Shown one piece after another: positions 1 through 12,300 of a DNA stretch of 64,000 nt; the stretch's first letter is position 1, and every line of letters starts with the position of its first letter. The DNA is from Trichinella spiralis (Eukaryota > Nematoda > Enoplea > Trichinellida > Trichinellidae): NCBI GenBank assembly GCA_000181795.3, contig CM012955.1, positions 8,933,022-8,997,021 on the forward strand, read 5' to 3'. A model generated the notes under the pieces. That model had not been told where the DNA came from. It saw nothing but the letters and a program-made list of their open reading frames with translations, and searched no databases. The translations under genes were made by a program, and so were the position numbers.

Positions 1-696
1 GGCTTCATAGCACATCCCGTGCTCACCGCATTTCTCATAGTTACAAAAAATCAAACAAATACCCAGTACAATAGGCCGGAAGTTGACAGCTATGCAGCAG
101 TACAAGCACAAAAACAGTATATGTGAACATGTGTAGTATTGCTTGTAATGCGAAATGCCGCACACTTTCAAAGCTTCTCCATAATCTAGCTACATCCTAT
201 GAGCCACGTGCAGTGCGCATCCGATATTCCTGTACGGAAACCAAAAAGTTCCCATTCTAGGCTTCTACAGCTTGCAAAAAACAATAAAAGCGATCAACTT
301 AATGGGAATTAACATGAAATAAAATCTAGAAAAGTCAATACAAATCGCTTACTACTGAAATAAAAAAATTTCGGCTGATGGGATAAGTGCAGTTACTAGG
401 CTTTAATCCGTCTATTAATTATGCCGTTGCCGGCGCTGAGTGTTGTGGTTTTTCTCAAAGTCTGCTAACAATCTAACAATGCCAAAATTGCGTGACGCAA
501 TACTGATGCAAAATAAAAACTTCGCTTACTTTCATCCCAGATATAAATTTTAGAAATGCTATATTCAAATAAATCCTTTCCTTTGTAATTCAAATTAATC
601 TTTTATGTTTTCTAAATATTTTTAATATCATAATGCAATATTCATATTATAATACAATATGATATTCACAATAAGCTGCATTTGCTATATATATTT
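1..696. other. Intergenic, no gene seen
   Basis: AT-rich sequence without a recognisable exon, RNA gene or long open frame on either strand. It leads into the first copy of the dispersed repeat. Confidence 0.6.
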
Positions 697-1560
697 TTAT
701 TTAACTCGTGGAAATCATTGGAAAGGAAGCATTTATATGCTTCTTAATTGCAGAAAATGAAAATTTGTAAGTTTATTAAAGGTAATTTTTAAAAATTAAA
801 AGCAAAAATTTTAAAACTGCTTAATTTTAGTGAAAATCGGTATTAGTGTTGTAAACATAAATAAAGAAATTGATTATTAACGGTTGGAGGGTGGTGTGGC
901 GTAGTGGTTAATAGCCAGCGAAGCCAACGCCCTCCCCAGCCGTGTTCGATTCCCGGAGACGGTTGAAAAAGCCAAGCGTACATATACACTAAGTACGCTA
1001 GCGGTTGAAGTGCCAATATGAGCACACCGCATATACACATGTTCTGTATTCAAAACTATCCCAGGCCATAACTTCCATACATGGCAATCTTACCAAAAGA
1101 TGCGCCAAGCCAGACAATGCCACCCACTTTCAAAGGGTAGTGAAGTGACTGCGATACATAATCACTGGCGAAATGGAGCATCCGCAGCAATGCGACGGGT
1201 AAGAATGAAGTTATGGATAAAGGCCCACTGCTCCATTCAACATTCGAATCAAAAACATAGGAAGATCGGTGCTAATCTGCCTGGCAGGGGAGCACCAATC
1301 TTTTCCCACATTAAATGGTTTAAAATGTTTTCAAAGTTGCTTTACAATGTCGAATGATTTTATTTGAAATGCAAATAAATGATATGTTTACATTTCAATA
1401 TGTTAATATCAACAAATGTTGCTATTTACGTTCAAAGCGGTGCTTTCTTTTTTTTTGAATTAACTTTTAATATCATTAATTTGCTAAAAATTTTAACCTG
1501 AAGAAAAAAACATTTGTTAAACTCATGAGCAATAATTTTGAATTAAAGTTATAAGTATTT
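697..1560 (+). repeat. Dispersed repeat, copy A, with tRNA-like head
   Basis: About 860 bp that recurs in the same orientation at about 6605-7439. The first 190 bp, a tRNA-like block at 890-963, the segment around 1200-1300 and the 3' part to about 1560 are nearly the same in both copies. The part at about 1040-1200 differs by substitutions and indels. The tRNA-like block has a perfect Pol III A box (TGGCGTAGTGG, 897-907) and B box (GTTCGATTCC, 944-953), so a tRNA-derived SINE lies inside the unit. A strong hairpin is at 1262-1302. Either the whole unit is a mobile repeat or a SINE sits in a duplicated segment; two copies cannot decide. Confidence 0.75.
890..963 (+). repeat. tRNA-derived SINE head (A and B boxes)
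   Basis: Counting from the A box, the T-arm pairs in four of five positions but the acceptor ends do not pair, so this is a tRNA relic serving as a Pol III promoter rather than a working tRNA gene. A and B boxes are 47 nt apart, within the usual range. Confidence 0.7.
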
Positions 1561-2640
1561 GATTAAATTAATTGACTAAGTTGAATTTATTGATTTAAAT
1601 TAATAGTTGTCTGTATTTTTTGAAATGAAGCTTCAACAAACTTGTATGTCAAGCTTGTTCTATTGGTCAGCCGACGCGTCGTAGCATACACAGACAACTG
1701 TAGAGATGTAGGGAAACGATCCACGTTGCGTATTCAATCGTTTGTCATTAATTAATTATCAGAAAATCTATTTATAAAAATTTGGCGCTTCACTCGCATG
1801 ATTTCTGTTGGACATGCATAAATTGGACAAAAACAAAAACTTCCAGCTCATTAATCGTTTTCTGTGAAATGGTGTTTTTTACTCTTTGGAAAGAAGTAAC
1901 GTTTCAATATAAAAGTCGACTGTTCACATTTCATTCACACAAACAGATATGGTAATTTGGACGATTAGCTAATCAATGAAAAAAAAACATGCAAATGCAA
2001 AATATGCAAAATGCCATTTTTGTTCTTCTCATTTCCAACTGAGTGCAAAAAATGCTGACAGTTAACTTGAGCTCTGTTAACGTTGAACAGCGTACGGTAA
2101 GTCATTCAAATTTACTGCACAAAAATTAGCATAATAACCAAACAACCAACATTCACACTTTCTGAACATTTGGGAAAGCAGGGGATGATGAGACAAAAAA
2201 AAGTAATTCAAAGTCGCATGTCCAATTTCTGGGTATTCAATTGCAGTTGTTTTTTTAATAGCTATTCCATTACTTGATTGACAAAATATTCCAATCACAG
2301 CCAAATCAGCTATAGCATTAATGTAAGAAATGGTGATACTTCACCGATTTATGCAATGAAAATTCAAATATAAAAATATATCCTACATTTCATCAAATCA
2401 TACTGTTTGTATTGTCTTTATTCTCGATTTTATTTTATCTGTGCTGTTGAAGTGCTCATTTCTGGGCAATACGTGAATTGCACAACGCATAAGTTTTTAT
2501 TTGAAATTTTTATCTTTTTGTTTTCTTGTTTAGAGATTCCTGTTTTTAATTACTGAAACGGTATAAATTTCAATCAGTCTGTTTTTCAAGCTATGTGCGA
2601 CGTGATTATTGCCTTAAGGTAGCGTTAATGAAGTAATAAA
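1561..2640. other. Intergenic, no gene seen
   Basis: AT-rich sequence. I looked here for further exons of the duplicated kinase relic that follows and found none that could be supported. Confidence 0.5.
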
Positions 2641-2652
2641 TGCTTTTCTGAA

Positions 2653-2784
2653 GGTGTTATCGCCGGTGGTGCTGTTATCGCATTGATCAATGCCCACCGA
2701 GAGAAAAATATTCAAGAATCAGTAGTACGGTACATCGAAGGAAGCGTTGTTAGGCGTCTTAAGCCTTTCTTCATTCTTTTTTGA
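2653..2784 (+). pseudogene. Relic of a GALK2-type last exon
   Basis: Read in frame from 2653, this segment stays open for 43 codons to a TGA at 2782-2784. Its first 41 codons align without a gap to the end of the downstream kinase (residues from GLGWGG to KPFF): 20 of 41 positions are identical, including GG.V.ALI.A, Y I.GS and KPFF. It is preceded by a short pyrimidine-rich stretch ending in AG. No other kinase exon was found upstream, and the match ends at KPFF, before the last dozen or so residues of the intact gene. It lies about 600 bp upstream of the kinase start codon, so it cannot be its alternative last exon. Most likely it is what remains of an older tandem copy. Confidence 0.75.
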
Positions 2785-3381
2785 AAATTGATATTATCAA
2801 ATAATTATTTGTATTTTTGTTTATTTTTCGTTGAGAAATTAAAAAAGTATTTTTTATTATGCTCTATACTCTTTTAGTTTTTTTTCTGAAATATCAGGTC
2901 GTTAATGTTGCTTATTGGAGAAAACAATTAGTTTTTCATACTGAATAGTTTACTTTTGATTTTTAATTATGCTCACAATTATAATTTATTTTTATGTCAC
3001 AGCTATTTTACTGTAATATTATTTGCGCGTCATATCATACAGTAATGCATTTCTATGCGTTGTGTAAAATGAGAAGATGCTCAGAGTCACTCGAAGTTAC
3101 ATGTTTTGATTATTTTTAATAATTTTTAATATGGCTTTAAGAATCTCCTTTTTTGTTTACTGATTATCTGACAGAACATTTTTTCTTATAAAATATATGT
3201 AATGCAGTCTAAATCGTGTGAAATTGTTATGATGCAAAGTACTTTTGTTATTGAAATGAACTTGTCTTGGAAAGTTATTGCAAAATAGAATGTTTCTAAC
3301 TTGGATAAATTTTTAAAAATGTTAATTAATTTGAGATGCTGTTATGTTTAATAACAAGATTGAAATTTTCGATTCGTTAAG
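2785..3381. other. Upstream region of the kinase gene
   Basis: AT-rich stretch between the relic exon and the kinase start codon. It must contain its promoter and 5' UTR, but no convincing motif stands out. Confidence 0.4.
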
Positions 3382-5884
3382 ATGATGGAATCTACCAACG
3401 ATGTTTCTCAGTTCAGTGAATTGCTGCAAGCTTTTCGAGATCGGTACAACTGTGAAGCCGAATATGTTGTTAAGAGTCCTGGAAGGATGAACATTATAGG
3501 TTATTGCGATATTGCTGCAGTTAATATTTATATTCCATGATATGATGTTAATATTTAACAGGTGAACACATTGATTATAGCGGTTATCCAGTACTTCCGA
3601 TGGCAGTCGATGAATGCATCTATGCTGCATTTTCTGTTAATCAAAATTCTGAAGAGATAACTGTTTGTAACACTGACCCCAAATACGAGTAATTCTACAT
3701 GACAATATTAATAAACACGTTTTAGTTGTATAAATTAAGTTAAATTTTCCAACATTTTTGGCTTTTATTTATTTATAGTGGGATTTATTGCATTTATTCT
3801 TGATGGTCAGAGGTAAATGTTTAATTGTTTTTAGGCCATTTGAAGCATTATATTCCTACTTTATTACATCTTGCAAGAATCTGAGCTGGAAAGATTATTT
3901 TTTGACTGGCGTTGTGGCTGCGATGGATCACATTGAAGAATATCAGTATAAAGCGAGCGAAGATGCGGAAGTGAAACTTACTTTTAAAGGTAATTAATCT
4001 TCAAGAAATATGTTTTCTTTGAATTTGAAATTTAACTTTTTGTTCCATATTTACAGTTTTTACTGTTTAAATTATAGTTTAATGAGAAACATAAGTTTAA
4101 TACTATAGGCGTTGAGAATAGTTTAATGGGGAAATTGGAAATTATTTGGCACCGTTCATCTAATTTTTATTATGTTCAATAAATAAATACATTTGTATAT
4201 ATTTATTTTTGTAAATATATAGATGGAAGAAATTGAGAAAGCATATTGTGAATTAGAGTTAGTTAGTTTGTAGAATGTTGGATTTTTTCTTGTTGATCAT
4301 GTAAAAGTTGTACAATAATTGATAGTATTGTCGAAATTTTCACGAAAAGTTTTATTAATTAATTATAAAGAAAGTGATTTTCGATTGAAATGTATTTTTT
4401 GCAGGCTTCAAAGCGATGATCAGTAGCAAACTGCCAGAACGTAGGGGCTTAGCTATCTCTACTGCACTTGTTTGTTGTGCAGCGGCGCGTACAATGGTCG
4501 CGGTGGGCGATGGCAATTTCCGCACCATAACCAAAGTACAGTAAATTTGAAAATGAAGATCAATTTTTTTCATTTTTTCAAAATTCAGGAAACTTTGGCG
4601 GAATTGTGTTCAGAATACCAAAACGCTGACCTTGTTCGTGGCCCTATGGATAACTTAATTTGTTTTACCGCACGACAAGGAGCGGTCGGTTTTTATTCAT
4701 TTCAATTGCAAGCTGCTCACTTTGAAAATTTTTGCTGATCTTGCAGGCGAAATATATTCAGTTTAAACCGCTTCGTCTCGACGATGTCACTTTGCCGCCG
4801 AAGGCTCGTTTTCTGGTTTTCCATTGTGGACTTCAATCGGCGAAAAATGCAAAGTTTCCTTTGTTCAGCAAACGTGTGACGGAATGTTGTTTAGCAACAA
4901 AAGTTGTTTGCTTTTATTGTTTATTTATTGGTTTATTTGGAATTAATTAATTTAAATTTTCAGTTTATTGCTAAAGTTTTTGGACTGGACTGGCGTGAGA
5001 TGAATACTATTAGGGAAGTTCAGGACGCTGTCGGTGACATTGACGACAACACATTCAAAGAAATTGCGTTGTCTCCATTCAGACAAGTCTCTTACACAAT
5101 TGCCGAGATAATAAGCTTCTTGCAGTGCAACGAATGTGAATTGGACATATTACGTCGCCGACGTTACCGAACCAGTGATTTTATTAATTAATTCACATAT
5201 TCTGATAGCTTTTTTTGTTTTTTTATGTCGATTGAGATTTGTTGTTATGCAAATTTCAGAAGAACAATTTTATTTGAAAAGGAGAGCCAGACACGTGATT
5301 GAAGAATCGATGCGTGTGAAAGAGTTTCGTTCGATTTGCGATCAATTTGCCAACGGTCAGTTGTCAGAGGATCTTTGCCTGACAAAGCTGGGAAAATTGC
5401 TGGACGACAGTCACCACTCGTGTTCATACTTCTACGACTGTACCTGTGAAGAATTGGATTTCATCCAGCAGATGTTCAAGTTAGCTGCTAATTTCTTTTC
5501 TATCCTTTTTTATGCTGCTATTTTTCATTGTTTTTTTCATTGCAATTTGATTATTTCACGTGGATCGAGAAATATCCGTGTCAATTGTCTGATCAACTAC
5601 TATTTCATTCACTTCTACTATTTGCTCAGCGTTTTGATATTATGCAAATTTTGTTTGAATATTTAATAAATATGAGAATTTTTAGGAAATTTGGTGCCAT
5701 AGGAAGTCGTTTGACTGGACTAGGATGGGGTGGTCCTGTTGTTGCATTGATCGATGCCGAACGAGCGGAAAGTTTTAAAGAATCAATAGAACAATACATC
5801 GCAGGAAGCGCTTTTAGATCTTATAAGCCTTTCTTCGTTTCACCTGGACAAGGCTTGCAGATTTTTAGTCTACCACACAATTGA
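3382..5884 (+). CDS. GALK2: N-acetylgalactosamine kinase / galactokinase family (GHMP kinase)
   Basis: Nine exons: 3382-3499, 3562-3688, 3835-3989, 4405-4535, 4589-4684, 4747-4902, 4964-5153, 5260-5479, 5686-5884; 463 residues, close to the 458 of human GALK2. These enzymes phosphorylate GalNAc or galactose at C1 with ATP in the cytosol. The sugar-binding signature is intact (PGRMNIIGEHIDYSGYP, residues 33-49) and so is motif 3 (GSRLTGLGWGG, 403-413). The middle aligns well with GALK2 (AKYIQFKPLR, ECCLATK). Motif 2, normally GLSSSSA, reads GLAISTA (148-154), and the usual GGGMDQ reads RGPMDN (194-199), keeping the catalytic Asp candidate D198. The end of exon 7 is the least certain junction (5153 gives the right phase; two later GT sites are possible). 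GALK2 is preferred to GALK1 from overall resemblance; substrate is inferred. Confidence 0.9.
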
Positions 5885-6118
5885 AACGTTTCTATTCCTT
5901 CTTCTTCTTCTTCTTAGGAAATTGTAAGTGAACATTTCAATACATCGTAAATACACTTTCTACTTTTGCATATTTTTATTACATCTTATCCAAGAGAAGC
6001 TTTTACTGATATTTATCATGATTTACAAGATACTGTGATTTATCAACTGCAGTAATATGCAGGGAAATTACGAGTTTTATTTGCTTCTCATTTATTTATC
6101 AGATGCTGTTTGATGCGT

Positions 6119-6244
6119 AATAAATGTCGAACACGTACATGCTAATTTATTTAATGCAAAATATCTTTCTCTGTAACAGTAAGGTCTGCAACTTTCTTGC
6201 AGTGCCGTTTATCTTTTCAGTGTTGCACAATATTGGAAAATAAA
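6119..6244 (+). terminator. Candidate poly(A) signals of the kinase gene
   Basis: AATAAA occurs at 6119-6124 and again at 6239-6244, 235 and 355 bp after the stop codon. Either could set the 3' end. Confidence 0.4.
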
Positions 6245-6604
6245 TTTCTAATCTACGACTGGTATTTTATTAGCTACTTTGCGCAACTCTTTTAAATTTG
6301 ATGAAAACAAATTGAAAAAATTTTGTTATTCAACTGTTTCATCAGATGATCATGAAACAGTCTATAATTTTGAATTTCTTTTACTGATAATAATAATTTA
6401 AAAAATATTATTTATTATGAAGCGAAATTTATGATCATGAAAGTACAATAGCTAGCTAAAGTAATTCGTTCTCTGACTGTTCAAAGTGCCGATTTTGGTA
6501 AAATCATTTTGTCGCTAAAAATATGTAAATTAGCGCAAGTTAAAGAAATAAATTAATAAAACAGACAATTTTATTGTTGTTGACAAGCATAAATTTGTAC
6601 ACCG

Positions 6605-7439
6605 TTTTATTTCACTCTTGGAAATCATTGGATAAGAAGCATTTATATGTTTTTTAATTGCAGAAAATGAAAATTTGTAAGTTTATTAAAGGTAATTTTT
6701 AAAAATTAAAAGCAAAAATTTAAAAACTGCTTAGTTTTAGTGAAAATCGGTATTAGTGTTGTAAACATAAATAAAGAAATTGATTATTAACGGTTGGAGG
6801 GTGGTGTGGCGTAGTGGTTAATAGCCAGCCAAGCCACCGCCCTCCCCAGCCGTGTTCGATTCCCGGAGGCAGTTGTAAAAGCTAAGCGTACACATACACT
6901 AAATACGCTAGCGGTTGAAGTGCCAATATAAGCACACAACATATCCAATATGCCCTGGATTCAAAACTATCCCAAGCCCCAAGCCATACCTCCTTACATG
7001 CCATTCCAAGTTTTCGATCTATGTTCTGCGTGCAAAACGGAAGTGGAATGGCGAATTGGTGAAATTGCAAAAATGCATCCATGCTTAAGAATGAAGTTAT
7101 GGATAAACCGCTCCGCCCCAGTCGAACTTCAAGAATCAAAAACAAAGGAAGATCGGTGCTAATCTGCCTGGCAGGGGAGCACCAATCTTTTCAAACATTA
7201 AATGATTTGAAATGTTTTTAAAGTTGCTTGACAATGTCGAATGATTTTATTTGAAATGCAAATAAATAATATGTTTACATTTCAATATGTTAATATCAAA
7301 TGTTAAGGGTTGCTTTCCTTTTTTTTGAATTTACTTTTAATATCATTAATTTGCTCAAATTTATAAAATAATTTAACCTGTAGAAAAAAACATTGGTTGA
7401 GATCATGAGCAATAATTTCGAATTAAAGCTATAAGTATT
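6605..7439 (+). repeat. Dispersed repeat, copy B, with tRNA-like head
   Basis: Second copy of the repeat at about 697-1560, direct orientation, so the two copies bracket the kinase relic and the kinase gene. A box 6807-6817 and B box 6854-6863 are identical to those of copy A. The 3' hairpin is at 7149-7189. Differences from copy A concentrate between about 6960 and 7090. Confidence 0.75.
6800..6873 (+). repeat. tRNA-derived SINE head, copy B
   Basis: Same Pol III promoter boxes as in copy A, with only a few substitutions between them. Both copies keep perfect A and B boxes. Confidence 0.7.
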
Positions 7440-7657
7440 ATTAATATTATGAATATTTCAGCTTTTTAATAGTCATAGGTATTTTTTGAAATAAAGCTCT
7501 GTCTGCGCATTTTTTGTCATGTTTATTCTATAAGTTGGTCGTATTGAAATATTTAGCTTAAAATTCATTGTTCCGCAGAAATTATTTTTCGATATTTTAC
7601 AAAATATAATATTTGAAATAGCAATTTCACCAAAAATATTTTTCTTAAATTTAAATT

Positions 7658-8254
7658 ATGTGTAGCAGACGCAGACCGACAACTAACAACTACTGTGCTT
7701 CTCTAGATAACGAAGATGAGGAAGAAGAACAAAGCTACCGTAAGCCGACCGGTACTTGAAGATCAGGAAAGAGTACGGTGGAACGGATTATTATTAGCAG
7801 CGTGGAGCGAGAGTCGATTGTTTTGTGATATACGGTGGTGGTCGTTGTTGTGATTGCGAATAAATATTGTATTCCTGTTCTGTTACTTTGAGTGCGAGTA
7901 TGTTACCAACAAAGCGTGAATTAGGGAAAAGGGGCGGCAGAGCCGGTAGTAACCGGACGGACGATACAGACGCCGAGACGAATCCGCAGATCGACACCGG
8001 CGTGTCGTCATTTAATAATGACTTTGGCGGCAACCCTGTTGAGGCGAGGAACGAGCCCGCCCGGGAGAGCGGCTCGTTACATATGTAAATTCGAAAGTAT
8101 GGTGCGTGTTTGTTTAAATTTGAAATTTAATGACACTTTAAAGCGAAACGTACGATGTAGGAAGAGTTCTACAAACAAAAGGCAAAATTTGTATCTAATC
8201 AAGGTTCTGAATGTGCAGCCGAGGGTGCTTCAAGAAATTCTAGCAATACGCTGA
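7658..8254 (+). other. Unrecognised GC-richer island with open frames
   Basis: A block clearly richer in G and C than its surroundings. An ATG at 7658 opens a basic then acidic segment (CSRRRP, then NEDEEEEQSY) that reaches a good donor (C|GTAAGC) at 7739. A second open segment with ATG at 7900 runs to a stop at 8086-8088 and is rich in charged and polar residues (KRELGKRGGRAG, then TDDTDAETNP). The two do not join in phase by any obvious intron. No protein family is recognised. It may be a short gene, a 5' exon cluster or a regulatory island; it lies 1.1 kb upstream of NOMO. Confidence 0.35.
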
Positions 8255-9336
8255 ATTTATACGCATTGCTCATTATTATCTTTTCATTGTTTATCATTTA
8301 TTATTACTCATTGTTCATTTATCGCACATTATTCAATAATTTATTCTTTTCTTTTATTATTATTGATGTTTTATACATATATTACTGACTGTCTAAAATT
8401 AAACATTTTAAATGATGAATTTAATATTCTTTTGCTTGAAGAGCAATTACAGTATGCCTTGAATTATTTTTAAAATTTATTTTATTACTACAGTTTAAAA
8501 TAATTTTTAAAATTTTCTATTAATGGGTTGATAAACTGCTTGCTAATGCTTTCACATGAGTTAAATTAAGAGAAAAAACATAGCATAAATCTGATAGTTA
8601 GGGCAATCCGTTCAGAAGTAATACATCATAGTCTGAGGTTTGAATGTAATCTGTTGAAAATATGCGCCGCAATACATTATTATGACTATCAGTTATACTA
8701 CTACACGCGGGCAATGATATTGGACCTTATATTCTCGTGTAATTGCTATTTTATATAATTGATTTCTTCATGAAGAGAATTTAGGTCAGCGCCACTAAGT
8801 CAAATAGCAAAGCAAATACCTATGAAGTGCAACAGCAATTCCCTTTTCATGCTAATGTTACTTACACTAACTTACTGTTACCCTTAACCTGAAGCCGTTG
8901 TATGACTCATGGCAATTTTTGCTCTACCAGATTTTGGGTTCGCGTCTAATGGCATGCATAGTGCGCATAAAAAAATCTCACAATTATGGGCCAGTATAAA
9001 TCAGCCGCAATGAAACAACATTGGGAAACAGCATTCGATTTGTTGTAGTTGAAAACCATTATCATGTTCTGATAAATGTTATTAAAAAACATTTTAATAC
9101 ATTGATGATTTATTTTTACAGTAAAAATTTCAAATTGAAAGTATAAACTTCATTTACAAATTTGCAAAAAATTATTATACCTGCAAATTTGTTTGCATTA
9201 CAGTATTTTATTTGGGATTGGATGTCCTGATTGGAAGTTCGTAATTAATTCGTCAAATTTGCAGTGCATAATGAAATGAGAAGATGAGTAGTGAAGCAGA
9301 ATTTTTGGAAAACATGTTGCATTTTATTTGAACAAA
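8255..9336. other. Intergenic, no gene seen
   Basis: AT-rich at first, more mixed at 8600-9000, with no supported exon. A phrase resembling a tRNA B box near 8938 has no matching A box. Confidence 0.5.
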
Positions 9337-12300
9337 ATGAGTTGCAAATTGATAATATTCAATTTGACCTTGTTACAAGCTTTGCTACAGATTTGCGCAG
9401 CATCCAATGAAGTAGTATTTACTTGTGGTGGATTTGTCAGATCAAACGTCAGCATTGATTTTAAAAAAATTATGGTATTTTTATTGAAATGATGTTTGTT
9501 GAATTGCATTATATAGTGAATTACAGGTGAAAATGTTGACTCCTGAAGGTAACATGAAATATCAGACAACATGTGCGCCTACAAACGGTTATTATTTGAT
9601 ACCGGTTTATGTAAAAGGAAATTACAAGTTGAAGCTATCAGCTCCAGAAGGATGGAATTTTGGTTTGAAATTGATTTTTCTGTAATTCTGAAATTTTAAT
9701 TTTTCTTAATCTGCACTGCAGCTCCAGATCATGTGAACTTGAATATAGATGGCCTCACGGACCCATGCAGCAAACATGAAGATATAAATTTTTTATTCTT
9801 GGGTTTTTCCGTAACTGGAAAAGTGAGTTCTAAAGCTTTTTAGTTGTTTGATTTTTAATAACTTGATCTTTTCAAATAAAGAACACTTTTTTTATTTAGG
9901 TAAAAGTGCTGAATTCCCCAGCTGAAATTACTGATTGTACAGTTTCTTTGATGAACAGTGCTAAGGAAGTGATTGAAAGCACGCAAGTGAACTACGGCGT
10001 GTAAAAAATATTACAGTTGCACATGGATAAGTGTAAAATTGAAGTGATGAATTTTCAGATTTGAATTTTCACCCGTACTACCCGGTAATTATACAGTTGT
10101 TGTGTCCGAAGAGGGATTTTGCATTAAAAATTCCATTTCATTCACACTCAGTGATTCTAACCTTGCCTTGAAAGAGCCAATTGAGATCCAAGGTTTCTTA
10201 GTTACGGTATGAGATCAATTTTAATATTGTCATCCGACAAGCAATGTCGTATTGATTAAGAGTATCAATTGATATGAGTTCAGAGTGTATCAGTTATTGA
10301 AATTTAATTTATATATTTTATTTGTAAATTGTAGGGTTTTATGGAGCAAAATGAAATTTACAGTGGTGGTGCTGAACTAGTTCTCTATTCAGAACCGGGC
10401 GCAACTGTATGCTTGTGAAAGTGGGAATTTTTTAATTTAATTTGATTTCTTAATTTCTTTTTAGGCTAGCAGTTGTGATGTTAGTGCAGCAAAAGGTATT
10501 GTTTTAATTCCTGAAAATTACAAATATCAGTATTCATGCAAAATACTCGTTGATTCGACAAACGTTTACCGGCTTCCTTGCGTTGGCTTTGGAAATCATA
10601 TTTTGGTAATGAAGTTTAAAATTTCTTTACAAACAAAAATTTAAGCATGAATGTTTTGTTCAGATACCAACTTATTATCATAGTTCGCTTACTTTGGAAT
10701 GGCTGCCAAAGTTTGTCAGCGTTGTTGTGAAAGATCGGCCAGTTGTGCTTCAGGTATAGAAAGATGCGAGAATACTTTGTTTTGTCGCATACATTGATTT
10801 TAGGAGAAATTTAAAGCAGTTGGTTTTTCTTTGACCGGCAAGGTGCTTTGGACGAGTTTGGTAAGTTGAAATTGTGGTGAAAAAGAAAAAAAATTTTTTG
10901 CAAAATAATGATAATGTTTTTCATATTTCTCTAATTAACAATGCGGTGAAAAGTGGAGGAATATGGAAAATTTATTTGTAATATTTGTTATTTTTAAGGA
11001 ATATTAATGTAATAATTTTTTTAAAATGTGAGCAATTTGGTTTTTCTCTTGTCAAGGGCGATGGTATAAATGGCGTTGATATATACGTGAACAATAAGTT
11101 TGTTACTCGAACCAATGAGCGTGGTATGTACACGTTGAGTGAAATTATGCACGGCACACTGACTATTCAAGCGAAACGGAATGATTTGCAATTTGAAGAT
11201 ATTAAGTTTTCATTTTCTGCTCAAACCAACAGTATTCCTCCAATAATCGTTACCAAGTGAGCAAAAAATAATCATAAATCTTTGTTATTAAAAAAACAAA
11301 TTTTTTTCTTTTATAAATAAATGTTAAATTTAGAATACAACAATGTGGGCAGATATTTTTGAAAAAGTTGCCAAAAAGTGGTGAGCAAAATTCACGAAGG
11401 ACATTCATCTGCAACCATGTGAATAACAAAACCGTTTTGACTACTGGAATAAATCAGAATGGCAAATTTTGCATCATGCTGCCTCGTGGACAGTATATTT
11501 GTGAAGTATATTTTCATTCAGATACCTAATTTTGCAAAAAAAAATACAACCCTTTAGCTATATTTGATTTAGGTTGAAATTTTTAATTTTGAAAAACAAG
11601 CCGGTGTGAAAATTATGCCAGATCGGTTGAAAATAGTTGTCCGAAATCAGTTATTACCAGATGTGGAATTTCGTCAGTCGTTGTATAAAATATCCGGGCG
11701 CATATATTGTCTTTGTAAGTGATTTTTTTCTCAACAGTATTATTATTGGAATTTGCTTTATTTAGTTGATTCTGGCGAATGTTTCGACAGTGTGATTGTG
11801 AAGTTGGAAAAATTTGGAGTCGGCGAATTGTCCAGAATTGTAGTGAAAGCCGAATTTCCCAATTTTGAATTTTTCGACATGTTACCGGGAAAATACAACG
11901 GTTTGTACAATTAATTGTTCATTTATAATATTTATAATTTTATTGTATGTTTTTTGCTGTTGTTGTTGTTTAGTCAAACTGGAAGCTGAACAATTTTGTT
12001 GGACAGTAGACAAAATTCCAAATGACCAAAAAGTGATTTGGAGAAGGGAAAATGGCCAGCGTCTGGTTAATATTGATTCACAGGACGTTGAAAATATCAC
12101 GTTCTATCAGATCGGATATACCATAAAATTGAAAAGCAATTATAATGCAAAATTGGTAAGAAAAAAAATGTGTATTTGAAATGAACAAGCAAATGTATCT
12201 TTTGTTTTGTTTTGTTTAGAAAATAGTATCGATTGAAAATGCAAACATTTTTGCAAGCTTTGATATTGCTGAAACTTTGTCGACATTTTGTGTATCAAAA

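Noticed and set aside
890-963. Functional tRNA gene
   Set aside because: A and B boxes are perfect, but the acceptor arms do not pair and the same block recurs within a repeat, so it is a tRNA-derived promoter.
8890-8960. Second tRNA-like element (GGTTCGCGTC near 8938)
   Set aside because: No A box at a suitable distance on the same strand, and no foldable cloverleaf.
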